Assembly (NCBI GenBank): GCA_025331125.1
Contig: JAOALB010000086.1
Location: forward strand, 1 to 64,000
DNA: 64,000 bases
Direction: 5' to 3'
From: Mycogone perniciosa
Lineage: Eukaryota; Ascomycota; Sordariomycetes; Hypocreales; Hypocreaceae
This document shows, one piece after another, positions 44,905-58,821 of this stretch. Made by a program: the position numbers and the translations under genes. The first letter of the stretch is position 1. Each line of letters starts with the position of its first letter. The notes under the pieces were generated by a model. That model searched no databases and was not told the DNA's origin. It saw only the letters and a program-made list of their open reading frames with translations.

Positions 44905-46502
44905 AATGGGCAAGGTCGCGGGAGAGATGTCGCTCTCCTCTTGTGCAAGCGCTGTTTGGAGTTTTGCGGATTGAAGCTTCGTCTCTTGCTACCGTCCGTC
45001 CGTCTCAAGAGCGAGGAGGGCGGATGAGGAACGGCGGACGAGGACAACTAGACGGTGCGGGTCATTCTGATTTGTTGGTGTTGGGATTGGAATTGCAATT
45101 GGAGCGGCTACCGCAAGGAAAAGAAAGAGAATATCGACGCCCCAGGCCAAGCCATCAATCATTTGTCATGATCGTCGCATCCATGCTTATGGTGTTGTGA
45201 TGTAAGTTGAAGCACTCAGCCAGCACTCAGCCAGCACTCAGTCAGCACTGTACGTACTCCGTACCCAGCCAGGCACAAGTCAAGCACGGCCCGACAATTA
45301 TCCGAGCCCTGGCACTCCCCAAGGTATATAAGCCAAAAAGTAGCGCCCATCTACCGGCTGTAATGGTCAAACGGTGAAGAGTCTCGGTTATCGCGCCGCT
45401 TCTCATACCCATCCCCGTAAGATCCCCCTCGTTCGACGCCCAGCCCGAACGCCGCGGTGGCCGCCCGCTCGCGCAGGTAACTCGCGACGTCGGTTTGTCG
45501 GCCCTAAGCATTGGAGATGACACTTGAGGGAGGTTTCACTCTGCAGAGGTATCTCCCCCGTCGCGTGGCGGGCTGGATTACGATCACGAGGGGTTTGGGT
45601 TGGTTGGGCGAGATGGAGATGTCAACACTTTATTTTTTGCTTTTTGCTTTTTGTTCTTATCTTTAATTTTTAATCGATGTGAAAGATATCCTGTAGATCC
45701 AGATGCACTGGTGCATTCTTTTTTATTTCAATGAGCATCGCAAAATCATGTGCAGTGGTGCTTTTGTGACATTCGAACCCTCCTTATGCCATAACAATCA
45801 GGGGGTAGAAAATGAAGCCATCGCCACCACCCCCACCACCTGTTCGTACAGAAACACACACAGCGTCCAGCACAGCGGACAAACAAAAAATGCACCTGCA
45901 GAGATATACATATTCACACACAAAAACAATCAAAATAATGCCATAAACTACCAATCAATCCTCAATCAACCCACTATCAATCCTCCAAGCAACGACCTCC
46001 AACAAGTTGCCGTGAGGCAGCATTGTATAAAGCTTTCCCCGGCCCTTTCCCATCTCGTGCATCCAATCCTATCCGCACTTGATTTTTGAGGCGTCGCCCA
46101 ACTTGTTATATAAATAGTCATCAGTCATGAAGTAAGTGAGTAAAAGTGACAAAAGGTATCCCCAACCCGGATATCAAAGGCAAATGCAAGCGTGTGCGCA
46201 TATGGGTTCGTATCTATGCGACATCATGTTGTAGCCACAAAAAAAGAAAAAGAAAAGCGTCCTCCCGCCCATGCAAGGGAAATATGAAGATAAATAAGCT
46301 TTGCCTCTAACTGAATACCACATGATCAAATGTGAAAGTATGCAAGAAGAAAAAAAAAACAATGGTGAAAAAGCGAAATTAATATGCTATCCAAGTGCCT
46401 GAAGATGAATTGGACAACGCCGATCGCCATGCACTGAATTGAGTAGCACATAACGTGAGGGGAATCATCCCATGCCCAATGGATACATAGCCAGTAACGA
46501 AT
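44905..46502. other. Intergenic region between GPI15 and the WD40 gene
   Basis: About 1.6 kb. It has a small direct repeat (CAGCCAGCACT, about three copies at 45217-45250) and one TACTCCGTA at 45255. An AT-rich run of TTTTTGC units lies at 45633-45660 and a poly-A tract near 46350. No gene is supported. Confidence 0.5.
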
Positions 46503-49500
46503 TTAGAACATTTCGCTCTCGTGCAGTCCCGTCGACATGTGCTTGCCACGGCCTTCGATAGGCGACCGGATCATATCCCGGTCGAATATAACAGGCGGCC
46601 GAACCCCAGCCACCGGGGACCTGAGTTGATTCATGCTAACAATATGACCATCACTGGGCATCTCCATTGGAGGTGACTTGACACCACGAGAACTCTCCTT
46701 GCGACTGCGGCTGCCAGATCGGAGACGCTCGGTGGCCTTAGCGAGACGGCCTGAAATGCTGCCCTCGCCCGTGCTGCGGCCACGGTTGTGGTTCCTTACA
46801 GGAGGTTCTGGAGGAGGGAGCACAGGCACCATTCCATCGTTTGGGGCCGCAGTAATGGGCTGCGCCGGCCCATCGTCATCCATGACAATCTCTATCATGC
46901 CAGAGGCAACCGCTCCACCAGCAGGGAACGATCGTTGCGCATGCGGCAACGGTGCCGGCGGAGGGGGTGGAGGGACAGCCAAATGCTGGAGCTCCTTCAA
47001 AAGCGGCGGCGCGGGAGGGGGTGGTGGCGGTGGTGGAGGTACTCGTTCCGCCCGAGGTCGGCTCCGTTCACCCTCAATGATCCCGTCGAGCCCTCGTGCC
47101 TCACCGCCCGTAGTGCTACCTTTCCTACTAAACCGAGGTAAGGGAGAGAGCTCTTCGGGGATAGGCGCTGACATGCTTCGAGGAATCATCGGTCGGGATG
47201 GTGGTTGGTAGACCGTCGACGGCAGCAGCGTTAGGGTTGGCTCCTCTTTCTCCTTGCTTGGCGAGTTATGTGGTGAATGTCTCTGAGCAAATGTAGTTGG
47301 AACTGGCGGGAGATCCATCTCTGCATCCTTTTCCTCCGGTGAGTGGAGAAGTCTCATGGCCCTGGGAGTAGCAGGCAGCCCGATTTGCAGTGCAGTCCTC
47401 GCGAACATGCCCCGAGGAAGCTCGGTGACACCCCGAGGAGGCTCTGTGGCACAGCGAGGCGGAATGTTTTCAGGCGGGGTCTCGTCTGCAGCTTCAATAC
47501 CAATCGGCAACTTGGCAGGCGATATCTCGCTTGGGTGCGGAAATTGAGGGGCCATCTTTCGTTTTGCAAGAGACTGGCGACGTTCTTCGAGCTCTCGGGC
47601 TGCCACGTCCTTCTTCTGCTGCCTTTCATGTTTTATCTGTCGCAGATCGCCAGCGTGTTCAGTCGACATGGCTCGCACATGAGAAGCATGGGTAGCCAAT
47701 GGCAGAACAGCGTCACGAGCCTCTGTGGCCTCCCTGTGCCGGCTTTCTGACCGCTCACGCTGGCCCACAGCAGGGGGATTCATGTTGCGGCTGATACTGC
47801 GACTGTGCTTGGCCCTGAAGTTCTCTTGGGCCTGCATGGCCTTTTGGTAATCCTCCTCGTCTTCAGATCCTTGGTAATGCAGCACGGAAGCGGATAGAGG
47901 CACTGGAGACGATGGTGACCGGACAACTGAACCGTTTCGGCCCTGGCTCCTTCCACGGATGTCCAAAGACGGAGGGCGTTGTCTTCCATCTGGGCTTTTA
48001 CGGCCACTTCCACGGCTAGAAGTGCGACTAGCTGTCTTGCCTTTCGTGCTGCTTGCCTTCCGAATCGCAAGTGGCTCAACAGCATCGAAGTACTTGTGAG
48101 CGCTGAGGATTGCCAAATCTTCAGGGGACATGGGAACAGGAGATGTAGGAGATCTCTTTGGCTTGGTCCACGTTCGGGCTGACGTTCTACCCCGCTTTTT
48201 GGATGTCTCTCGTGAGTGGTTTCGTCTTTCTCGGCTTCCATGACGACCAGTAGAGGATTCTCTGGTTCGTTCCTTGCTTCCAGGCCTACTGCGTGATTTC
48301 TTCGCATAGAGCTGAGCAGTGTCCAGGCTATGGATGTAGTCGTCGCGATGCCTTGTGTTAGTTCTCAAGCTCCTCCCAGCGCTCGAGTTCGATGTAACGG
48401 AGCTGGCTATGGATCCGGGGGCTCGACGTCGAGAAGGCCAGTGTGGGCGAGTCGAAGACGCGACAGACTGCTCGGGAGATGTCACATCCGCTAGTGAAGG
48501 CTGCAAAATGGGCTGCAATTGTAGGTGAACACCATGCGGGATCCGATCACGGGAGCCATTTCGCAGGTTTGATCTAGCTTCCTGCATTTTGGCCATAATG
48601 GCTTGATCGGGTGACGGAGGCCGCTCGCCTTCATGGCCTTGGACGAGACGGTGGAACCCTTCTCTCATCATCATGGGGCTCGCAGTCGCAGCGCGCTGCA
48701 TAGCAAGTCCCATGGCCAAGTTGTCATGTGAAGCAGACGGCGTGCGAGAGTGACCCCGTCGACGGCTAACCTGCTCAAAAACGGGTGTGGTGCCCTCGGT
48801 AGATTTGAGCACGTTACGATTGAGATCTGATGGAATCTCTCCGATCGAGGGGAGGCGACCACGACCAAAATTTGATCCGCCAGGACGTGCCGATGTTGGC
48901 GTATTGAACCTACTGTTGCTCGATGGCCGGAGGAATGCAGTGGCAGCCTCAAAGCCACCTCCCGGGGAGAGGGCCGAGTCAGCAATGGGCGTGACTCCCG
49001 CAGCAATGGGTGTTTGACCGCCGTCAGCCTGAGAGTAAAACTTAGCCCCCCGGTTCTGTTCTCCAAACGTGGTGATGAGCTTCAGCGCCGATGCCTTTGC
49101 AATGCTGCGCTGGGGGCCACGCTGAAATCCCGGTGGTGAGAGAGGCGGGCTGAGGACCTCGGGGATGCATGCCGCGATGCTGCGGAAATTGAGCTGTGTG
49201 GCCGACGGTGAAGTCCATGGCTCTGACGATTCTTGGTCTGTGCAAGCGAAACAACGGATCGCCAGCTGTTGCTGGCTATGCTGGACAGCCCATTCACCCC
49301 ATTTGCGGATAATAGCGGCCTGCCTTTCCCAGACGCTGGGAAATGTGATACAGGTCAGAATGAGAGCTTCCATGAATCGCTTGTGTGAGATGTAGACTTC
49401 AATGGCATCATTCTGGTCTCCCATTCCTAGCATGATCGTTACCGCCACATGCACATCGCCATTCTCCAGAAGACGTTGAACGTAGGTGCGGCCTATCTTT

Positions 49501-51583
49501 TTCTGAGATGCATGGCTACCAATGCTGCTCAGTGCCAACAGCATCCAATCCGACGAGGTCATATTTTGAGAACTGGCGGCCATGATGTCAGAATCAATGT
49601 CTCCAAGCCACTTGGCAAGCAGAATTCGACTCGCCGATCCCGCAGGGTGTCTGCTCATTTCATCACGAATCAAGTCTTCCATCTCTTTGTGCCACCCAAA
49701 AATAGTGCTCAGCATCTGTCTACGAAGGTCATCGTTTGTGAGGCGTGAGTTATCTATCGCCATAGGATGCTTGTAAGAGATATCACTCAGGCGTGTGCGA
49801 GTAAACTTGAACAGATCGTGCACCTTGGTGGCGTCGTCAGGACTGCGAGGCACTTCATGTCTTAGTCGGGAAGGACGATGCCTGGATTTGGATGAAGCAA
49901 CCGATGGTGCACTTGTGGTTGGAAGTGAGTAACCCATCGAGTAGTTGTCCACCTCCCTTCTGCCAACAGTGGACGACTTGAGCGATGATCCTGCCGAGAT
50001 ATATGTGTTTTCCGTCATTCCTCGCGATCTTAACGAAGCCGCCTGTCGTCCGGGTGTACGTGAGCCAGCAGACGATTTGGATAGCAACGACATGCCACTT
50101 CGACTGGAGACGGGGCTAGCAGAATCGTATGTCTCGTTGCTAGAGTCAGGGACGTTGCGCTTGGAAATTCGAGCAAACGGAGATAGGTGATCGTCGTCGC
50201 TTTCTGAAATTCCCATCTCAACCGGGACAGAACTGGTCTCTGACTCCGATGTGTGGATGGTAGTTGCAGAGTGGATTGACCTCCCCCCCGTTTCCTCAGA
50301 AGTTGGAGGAGAAGGCGGAAGAAGGGTGGCGGGGTGCTGAACGTTGGCTACCATAATGGCTGGCGAGTTGAGGTCAAATTGCTGGACCGTATTGTTTTGT
50401 CCCAGTGTGAAGAGGCTGGCGCCTGGGCCATATACCGCAATGCCTTTTACATTTTCCAGAGTCGGGATGGAATCGTGAGTGACATGTTTTGTCCTCACGT
50501 CCCACGACCGTGTTTCTCTATTCCAAGAGTTAGTGAGTGGTTACGACGGAAAGCAGGCAGCCGCGCGCGCTTAGGCCGTGATTATATGGAGCGACATACG
50601 AGTCAGAGAATTGGATGATGCGACCATTCTTAGACCAACCCATCCAATTGGGACCAGTCAGATAGTTTTCGTTCCTCCGCAGGATCCTAACCACCTTGGC
50701 GGGGTCTTCCGCATTGTACGACTTGGACACACTCCAAACTCGCAGGTCGCCATCGTGGGTCTGCACAGCCAACATGTCCGATTTTTGCTTGGAGGAGGAA
50801 GCGTGCCATGCCAGTGTGACGATAGGGGAGGGACCCCTTGAAGTCGTCAAGTTGTGTAGGATGGTGAAGCGAGGTTGAAGCGTTGCGATCAAGAGAGAGC
50901 CATTTTGGTATCTAAGATTTTAGTCAACGCCGCTCATTTATCACGCATTCACACCACAGTATACTTACCCAATCGCAAACGTCCTGCAATCAGACGATGG
51001 TGCCAATGCCGTAACTGCGATTTGGTCTATCGTCCTAGACGAAATGTGCTCGGAAGTGGTTGGCTCAAAAAGGATGATACTTCCTTGCGTGTTACCTGCA
51101 CGAGCCCTGTTAATTTATGCAAATCGCTCAGGAAAGTTGCGCAAGTCGCATTATTTCCTACTCACCAAATGCGACATTTCCGTTGCGCATCCAGGCGGCA
51201 ACTGTGAGATGTTCATATGATGCAAATCGAGAGACTTCGTCACCAGTCATCAAGTCCCACACAATTGCCGTCTGGCCAGCATCATAACTAGCAACCAAGC
51301 GGCCGGCACCAAGTTCGCTTTGGTTGTCCACTGCGAGCAATTGGATTTCGTCGGCATGGCTCGAGAATCTTCGATCGATATTGAGGGTGTCATGGTGTGA
51401 GCATACGACAGAAGACCCCTGGGCATAGAGGAACATGGACGCTGTAGCAGCGCACGGGATGAAATACTTGAGGTCTTTGGCTGTTGGCATGGCCGTGAAG
51501 TCTTGTTGTATCGGGTGGCCCCGTGCTGTGGATGACCTGCCAGAACGGTTGGAAACGGGGGGGTTTCTCGACGAGGCCGACAT
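46503..51583 (-). CDS. Large WD40-repeat/solenoid protein (fungal, unassigned)
   Basis: Exons are 51166..51583, 50969..51095, 50600..50911 and 46503..50517, giving 1623 aa. Introns are 70, 57 and 82 nt and the splices join WD-type strands (AFGNTQGSIILFEP, RTFAIGYQNGSLL, FSDSETRSWDVRTKHV). The N-terminal third is a beta-propeller with DAGQTAIVWDL and HDGDLRVWSV. A helical solenoid follows (RLLENGDVHVAVTIMLGM, DAIEVYISHKRFMEALIL). The C-terminal half is long, Ser/Arg-rich and disordered, with a nine-Pro run and a second Pro run, many SP/TP sites and RS-like dipeptides. Propeller plus solenoid recalls coat and scaffold proteins of membranes, but the tail is unlike Sec31. Similar fungal proteins are, as I recall, often labelled gastric mucin-like; I cannot name the function. 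Confidence 0.82.
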
Positions 51584-52620
51584 GGTGATGATGATCTGAT
51601 ATGATATCTCTCCGAGCTCAAATACGATCAATTACCGGAGACGACACTTGCTGCAGCACCTGCAAGGAACAATCCTTCGAGGCGCTGGCGTACAACAACC
51701 CCGTGGAACGGCACACGCACCGTGCCACGGTATTGTCGGTAGGGCAAGGTCCAACTGTCCGGGCTTGCTCTCTGGCGAAGGCCCACAAATTCACGGCAGG
51801 CTGCGGCTTTTCTCAGATGTCGACCATCACATAGAACACAACCTCTGTCTGCTCCCGGATACCAGGTTTCAAGCACACGGCGATTGGGCAGCGCACCGAG
51901 ATGTTCGAGTCGTCGGCTGCGAGACGGTGACTTTCGGGAGGCTGTATAATAATGGCTTTGTGTGAGATTGAGGTACAGCACGTCGGTGGCTGGCCGGTAG
52001 TGTATGTCTCAGCCAGTCGCAAGGTGGAAGGTAAGGTGTGTAATGCAGCGAGGTGAGAGCGAGACAACGAGGCCTAGCAGTTGTGAGAGAAGTGTTGGTG
52101 GTTTGGACACACAGAAGCGCCCTTCGCGCAAAGGCTGGGACACCGCTGCTGTGACAAGCCGGCGAGTATCGAAGAGGGGGTTGGCTCGGCGCTTGTTCGT
52201 ACCGCGTACTTGGAAGATGTTTCGTCGTGGTTCGTACAGATGATGCAGGAGGATGCAGGCGTACTACTATATTTTGAGGGTGGGTGGATGGGCTGGCAGT
52301 AAAACGAGCCTGACGAACAAGAACAAGAACAAGAAAAACCAGAAACAGCTCGGCTATGACCTGGATCTTCTTCTTCTCCGTCTCTTTCTGCTTCTTCTCT
52401 TTCTTTTGCTGACACCAAACGGCGCTGAATGGCGAAGGGGGAGCGGGAAGGGAAGAGGGAAAGAAGAGAGAGAGAAAGGGAGAGAGAGAGAGAGGAGGAA
52501 GAGGAAGTGAGGAAGAATAGCTCAACGCAGGCACACACACTCTCACACACCCACGGCAGCTAGTCGTATGTATAATACGGTATGGGCGGTTCAAGGAGGT
52601 GGGAGGGATGGACGAGCAAT
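51584..52620. promoter_or_regulatory. Upstream region of the WD40 gene with long GA/CT tract
   Basis: On the transcribed (minus) strand, 52430-52506 is an almost pure pyrimidine tract and 52360-52410 alternates CT-rich words, typical of fungal promoters and leaders. The open frames here (up to 241 codons) are low-complexity products of these tracts and are not genes. Confidence 0.5.
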
Positions 52621-55600
52621 AAGAGGCGGGCTGGGGTGTGATGGGGCCGATGGAGAGGAGTCAGAGGAGGAGCATGGCGCCTATTATGCGGCCGTGAACA
52701 GGCCTGTCACTGGTGGATGGCGTCCCTATTGACTCCCATATAAAATTAGAGCAGAGCTCTGCGTGCGTTGCCAACGACGGAGGCGGCGGCGGTCTCTCTC
52801 TGGAGGGAGCGGATACGGTCCGGCAGCTAAAAGGCCAGGCCCAAAGCGTGCGCTTTTACGACTCCCATGCATGTTGATGGCTGGCAAACACGCCGCTGTC
52901 GTGCCTAGGTCCAGGTACCTCCCTACCAGCAGCAGGTACCTCGGGCATTGCATTGCACTCTCTGTTGCTTTTGGGCCCTTGCCTTGACGGGAATTGCCAC
53001 AAGACGGGCCTCGAATGGATCGTTTGTTTGCGCGCGAGTGGGCGCTGTGGGCCTGGGCTAAGCAAATGCGAGGCGATGGCGATTTTGAGTCGTGTCAAAT
53101 GGAATGAAACAACGGTCACTGAAAGCCTCCAAACGAAGTACTCGTACGCGCACGCTGCTGGCCAGCCATGTACCGTTGCTGGCGCAGGGCCCCTGGTACG
53201 GTCCCCTGTTTAGCCTTGTGGACTGCCCGCGTGCCCTGGCTGAGACTTTGAGCATCAACCTATCATCCAGCATTACGGACTTGCGAGTCTGAGGGCAATA
53301 GAAGGCTTGCGAACGGAGGCATTGAACTGGCCTCCGGGCTTTTGCTTGGCCTTCCTATGGTTTCCGCGTGCTGGAGGCGTGCAAAGCAGCGCAGCTCGCC
53401 CCGACTTACAGGGTCTCCATTGCTCACCGTCGCATGGGTTGCACCACAGACGATCTGGCGGTTGTGTAAGCATCCATAATGGGTTGAGAAACGGGCGGTA
53501 CCTTACAGGGAGGGCGGACAGGGCAGCAGACATATCACTACGAGTACGGAGTACAGTACGGGCACTGAGTACGAGTACATTAGTACCCAGCTGCGAGCAC
53601 AGCACACACAGGAGAGAAATTCTCCCTTATTTTCGCCCCATCTCCACCACCAGCGGTCAATCCATGCCTTTTTCACCACTAACATGCATAGCTTGTCCCC
53701 AAGTCGGTCTCTCGCGCAACATCACTGCGCTTTCAGTGGTCGCCAGTTCTCAGTTCGCTGTCTTCAAGCCAGAAAGAGGGGAAGCAAGGCGCTTGGTTGG
53801 GCGGCTTGGGCTCTGGGGATTTTGCGGCTTGCGTCCAGAGTGGGTCGCACAGAGCCAAACGTTCAATGGCAGCGGTTTTCGTAGCGCCGACCTGAATTAC
53901 GCATTCTGATTGGACATGCCGAATGCAAGTGTGCACCGGGAAGGAACCAATCGGCGGGCCGATCACTCGCTGAGTCCCGGCCGCTAAGCTTGTTGCAGGG
54001 ATCAGGGGCCTAAGCTTCGTTCCTCTTCATCCTGTTTCCTCTCCTCCTCCTAACTTCCTCGCTATCTATCCACAAGCCACCCGCTCCTTCAAGGACTAGA
54101 ACTGTGAGTAAGTGTGCATGCACTAGGTAATATGCACAATCTAAGCAATCAATCGCTCACGCATTAATCAATCTCGAATCTATATCACCAGCTTTCGATG
54201 CATCGGCTGGAGAGGCTTGATCAGACCATGCGTCGCTTATCGCACGTCTTGTTCTCCGCATGTTGAAACGGCCCTCCATCTAACTACAACCGCCACATTC
54301 TCGACAGGTTTTCTTCTCCTTGCTGACCGGGCGAGCGAGTTTCCTTTCAAGTCAGTGCACTACCAACATCCCCTGGTGATTGTCTACATTCACATATTGC
54401 CATCGCCACCAACCCCCCTGGAGCGGCATCCCCGGACAAGCGTTGCACCCTCTCCAACTACATAAATGCCCTCTACAAATTACATCAAGGTACAACTTTC
54501 GGAGTGCATAATGTCATGTACGAAGTGCAATACGTACAAAAATCCTCTGTCGGTTCACCTCCATCTTTGTCGATGTTCCTTTCTGGTTCGTCTGCCCTCC
54601 ACCCGTTGGATATCTCCTCCCTGATCAGGCCCACCAACATCCTGAAGTGGAATGGAAATAGCCCTTGTCCTACGAAGTAAATAACGGGAGCAAGGGCAGC
54701 TCTCTCTCGCTTCCCAAGCACAGTTGGAGGTCTGCTTCGTACCTACAAGTACATACGCGGGCAAGAGTAAGGGCTGGAGCACTGCATGGAAGCCGTCAAT
54801 ATACCGTCCAGCTTTGACCCATCCCATCCAACACCCATGGGAGATCAGCGTGGGCTGTACATACTCGCACATATCGGTCATTTAACTCTTCAATGACCAA
54901 CATCACAGTCGCCGCATTGGGTTCCAACAATAGCACGGTGGCTCTGTCTATTCGTTGCCCTTGCATTCACCGTATGCATCCTGCCGAGCTGAACATCGGT
55001 GTCGTACCGTGCCAGTGTTGGGTCTTTCGTTGTCATGGATTTGCTTTCCCCGCTGCGGTTGTCTCAATCCTGCCAAGCACGAAACCTCCACTCCGTCGTA
55101 GGCATCGATTTAAGGGGCCAATAATGTCCGTAGACCTCACAGCAGCCCAGCAAGGCAATCCTCGATCCGGCCCCAGAGTGGCAAGGGTCATGGTGTGATC
55201 TACTGCCAGTAGCACATGGTCAATCCATGGTCAACCCAGCTTGTCACTTCCAAGGGCATGCTTCGTAGTACTCTGTGCTATACACCGACCTCATGTGACC
55301 AGGTTTCATCCCGACATTTGCATGGGCTTGAACAGGAAGACGTCGAAACACGGCTGCCGCTGTGCCGCATCAGACCGGAACTCATAAAGCAAAGTACAGT
55401 GAAGTGTGCCAGGCCAGACACCGCATCAAGAAATCCTTGAACTTGACAATGCTACACGAGCTGTCTCTGGACAACTCGAGTGTCCGGGCCACCCTGGCCA
55501 GCAACCACATGCTCGTGTGGCGCATTACTGCGTCTGTTTCAAACATGTCTGCTCTCCCCGCTTCAGCCGTCTAGAAGCGCAACCAACATACAGAAGTTGA

Positions 55601-58600
55601 CTCGAGTCTTGGCTGTTGTAGTTCCATTCCCCAACATGTTCCAATCGAGCCCCGGACGGCTTTGTCGACGACAGTAGTATGTCCATGGTATGGCCGAGCT
55701 CTGTTGGGTTCAAAAATCCATGGACCGAATCTCAGACAGGTCTGTAGGCGAGCCTAGCAAGATCGTTCGAATCTGCATCTCATCAACCCCAGTCTAAAGC
55801 TAAAATATCTCCGGGGTGAACTCCTATTGCGATCAACTATTCTCCGTGCCGATCACACAAGCAGTCCAAAGATTCGTTCATCAAAGTCCAAGTGGATATC
55901 GTGAGACAAACATGGAACTCTCCATTGTAATATAATCTCATTCGCTTCAGACAAGTGTGAACAAGAACTGATTGGAGAATGACGTCAAGAGGCCATTGCA
56001 ATGAAGGCCTGAAGAGGACCCGTGGGGATGAATGCCGGAAATTGCACAATTGTTCGCTCGCCATTAATAAGTCTTTGCACATATGGTGATTGCAATCTCT
56101 CATGAAATGGACTGCACCAATTCAGCCCAAACGTCCTATCGAGAGTCAGCCGCATCCACCTTGCGGAGCGCCATCTTACCAAAATCAAGTCGCATCGCAT
56201 TTTCTCAGGCCCACACGGCCGCATGTGATGAGGCCAGGTGGGCATCGAGACATGAAATCCAGATCATGGCGCATATCCTCTTGGAAAGATAAGTAGCTTC
56301 GGGGTCGCCATTACGGGTCACATCCGTCCATTCCACACGCCGATCACAGTGTGAGTATATTGCTTACATCTTCTCCTGGTTATACTCCCAAGACTCCGTA
56401 TAGACCCCTGGTGTACACAGTATTGCCAGGTCGCTTTGACATGCTTTGTATTGGGCGAGGAAGTGATCTGGACGTGATATCAGATCGTTTCTAGCCAATA
56501 GGCGAGCTCCCCTGGCATGGTTGGCAGCATCTGCGGCAAATGAAGTGACAGCATTGCATTGCAGCAGTGTCATTGGCTATATCAGCCCTGGTCATCTGCC
56601 TCGCTCACTCGCCCAGAGTCACCCAATCACCCGAGTCACCCTCACTGGCGAATATCCAGGTCCACGGGACGAAAATGCAACGTGAGGAAAGGGCGGTAAA
56701 TAACGCAGCCAAAAGGAGATGTCCAGAAGGCGGTGACACGGAGATGGGAGATGGCCAGGATGTGTGTTCTCGCCCTCATCAGCACATCATTCGGGTCAGA
56801 AGCCAGCCAGCCAACCGGCCCGAAGACAAGACCACCCACCCCGATAGGTTCGCATGGCATCACGACGCCATGGCTTATAAAGAAATGGCCTGAACCAGAA
56901 TGAGGCCCTCAACTTGAGGCCCGTTGGCTATTAGTGGTATGTACGAAAGACTTTCGGACCGCACGTGCGGCACGCATTCCCCCACACTGCATGCAAGCCA
57001 GGGTGCCTCATCACCACTAGTGCCAAAGTTGACGTTTGGTTTTCGTTTGATGTCAGCGCGTGGAATCCTCGTGGAGTCGGGCACGATCGTCATAATTCCC
57101 TCCCGAAGGCTACCTACTGGGAGAGAAAATCGCCGAGAGGTTGACCTTTGACTTGATATGCGCGCGCCAGAGAGAGTTTGAGATGTCTGTTCTTAAACGT
57201 CAAGACGAAGCCCATAAAACCACCATGTGGTTTTCTCCCCCTCCCCCACGCAGCGCAGCGGAAGAAACATGGTTTTCCGATCCGATCTTCACACGCGTGA
57301 CGAATCGTACATTGTACATAATACTACTCCGTGCTGCTGCTGCTGCTACTGCTACATGCGACAACGTTGCATTACGCAATCTCCGTGGTTGATGAGGGCT
57401 TTTTGCACCCTTCCCTTATCCTTCCTCCCCCCCTACCGAATTCATTATTATTGGTAGGATTGTGTGATTCCGTCGGTTGTGCTTGAATGTGACGAGGGTT
57501 CTTGGCGCACGGGCTGGCTCGGGTGTCTCAATGCTGCCCTAATAGTAAGAATACATACAGAACAACACACACACACATTCCCTCTCTCTCGCGACGGCCC
57601 GGGGAACATCCCCGATCAAGCGCTCTCTTCCCTGTCTTTTCACATATTGTGACCTGTGTACATACATGGCTCAGGTTGCCTTCGTCAAGGAACCTGCTCA
57701 CCGACATCCGCATGAGGTAAAGCTTCATTTACTGCACTTGGCCGACGGGATTTCCTACTTTGTTCTAGATTGCATGCACTGTAGATCAACGGTTGCGGAA
57801 GGCGAAAGTCTCAGAACATATCACATGGTTGGAAGACGGCAGAGTTGGTTGTAAACAGACTAAAATTTCGTATTGCCAAATGGGGTATCTCGAGAGAATG
57901 AGAAAAGATGAGCTATCTAAAGATGATGAATACCTAATGCTGGCTCCTATCCACCAGGATAGAGCTTGACATGAACGCCGACGCTGTAATGATTCCCGAG
58001 TCGCCTCTCTTCCGGAGGGTGTGACCATATGACACGCCCGCTAAGATCCGCTGGAAAAAAAGACCAGACCCAATGATAATGATGATTCATGACGTGACAA
58101 AGAAAACATAGCTATTAAAAAGGAGTGTATGTGTATGTATGTGGCGGTGATGAGAGAAGAAGGTGCTGAGGGATAATGAGTGTTCCTCAGATGAAGGTAT
58201 GGGAGGCATGTTGAGATGCTCGACACTGATAGGATATCACAAGCCAGGGCGGGTGATGAAGCTCGTTTCGGTCACCAGCCGGGAGCCCTGTCCTCTTGGC
58301 CGATGTCATCGGTGTTGGAAACACCGGACATGCGTCCATCCATTTATCCGACTTCCGGCCTCGGCACTGTGGCCTTTCCGGTCGAATCCGGCCATCCAAT
58401 AGGGACACCCAGTGACTGTGAGTCAGAAGCCATCGGAACGGCAGGAAATCCCGACATTTCCCATGATTGATAGCTGTCAAAATCCAACCGACGGTGCATG
58501 ATGTCATGGTTGCTGTTTTAGCACTGACACCAGACACCCGTCACCAGGCAAGGTTGCACCTTTCATGGTAGTATCATAAGGCGCCGGATGATCGCTGTAT

Positions 58601-58821
58601 TGCATCATGATTAGATGCATCGCAAGTCATCATGCTCGGCTGCTGGGAGGCACACTTGAGGCTCCCATTATAATCGAAGTGTAGGTTTCAGTGTGTGAAT
58701 GATGATAAAGTAGGGTATCCTTCGAAGTTGGTAAATGTCCCCATAATGCAGAGGAAACCGAGCAAAGGTTGGCGATAGAGTGAAGTAAAAACAGAGCCGA
58801 TCAGGCATCTAATCATACCCT
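52621..58821. other. Gene-poor region
   Basis: No convincing protein-coding gene on either strand. The longest frame is 53307-53909 (+, 200 codons), with mixed composition and no motif. One TACGGAGTA at 53545 and related ACGAGTA words lie nearby. A leader-like stretch with an intron-like segment lies at 53990-54480 and is listed separately. Genes with many tiny exons or non-coding transcripts could be missed. Confidence 0.45.
53990..54480 (+). other. Candidate orphan transcript leader with one intron
   Basis: A CT-rich stretch (CCTCTCCTCCTCCTAACTTCC) is followed by a good donor GTGAGTAAG at 54104 and an acceptor ATCACCAG ending at 54191, an 88-nt intron-like segment. A short frame starts at 54469 (MPSTNYIK) and runs into GTACAA. 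It resembles the 5' end of a fungal gene, but no downstream coding exon was found. Confidence 0.25.

Noticed and set aside
45350..45440. tRNA-like words (TGTAATGGTCAAACGG and CGTTCGACGCC)
   Set aside because: The A-box and B-box resemblances do not come with a pairing T-stem, acceptor stem or sensible anticodon arm on either strand.
51869..52594. 241-codon minus-strand open frame upstream of the WD40 gene
   Set aside because: It is built from the pyrimidine tract of the promoter and leader (Ser/Leu/Pro low complexity).
53307..53909. 200-codon plus-strand open frame
   Set aside because: Composition is that of random GC-rich sequence; no motif, no splice context, contains TACGGAGTA repeat sequence.
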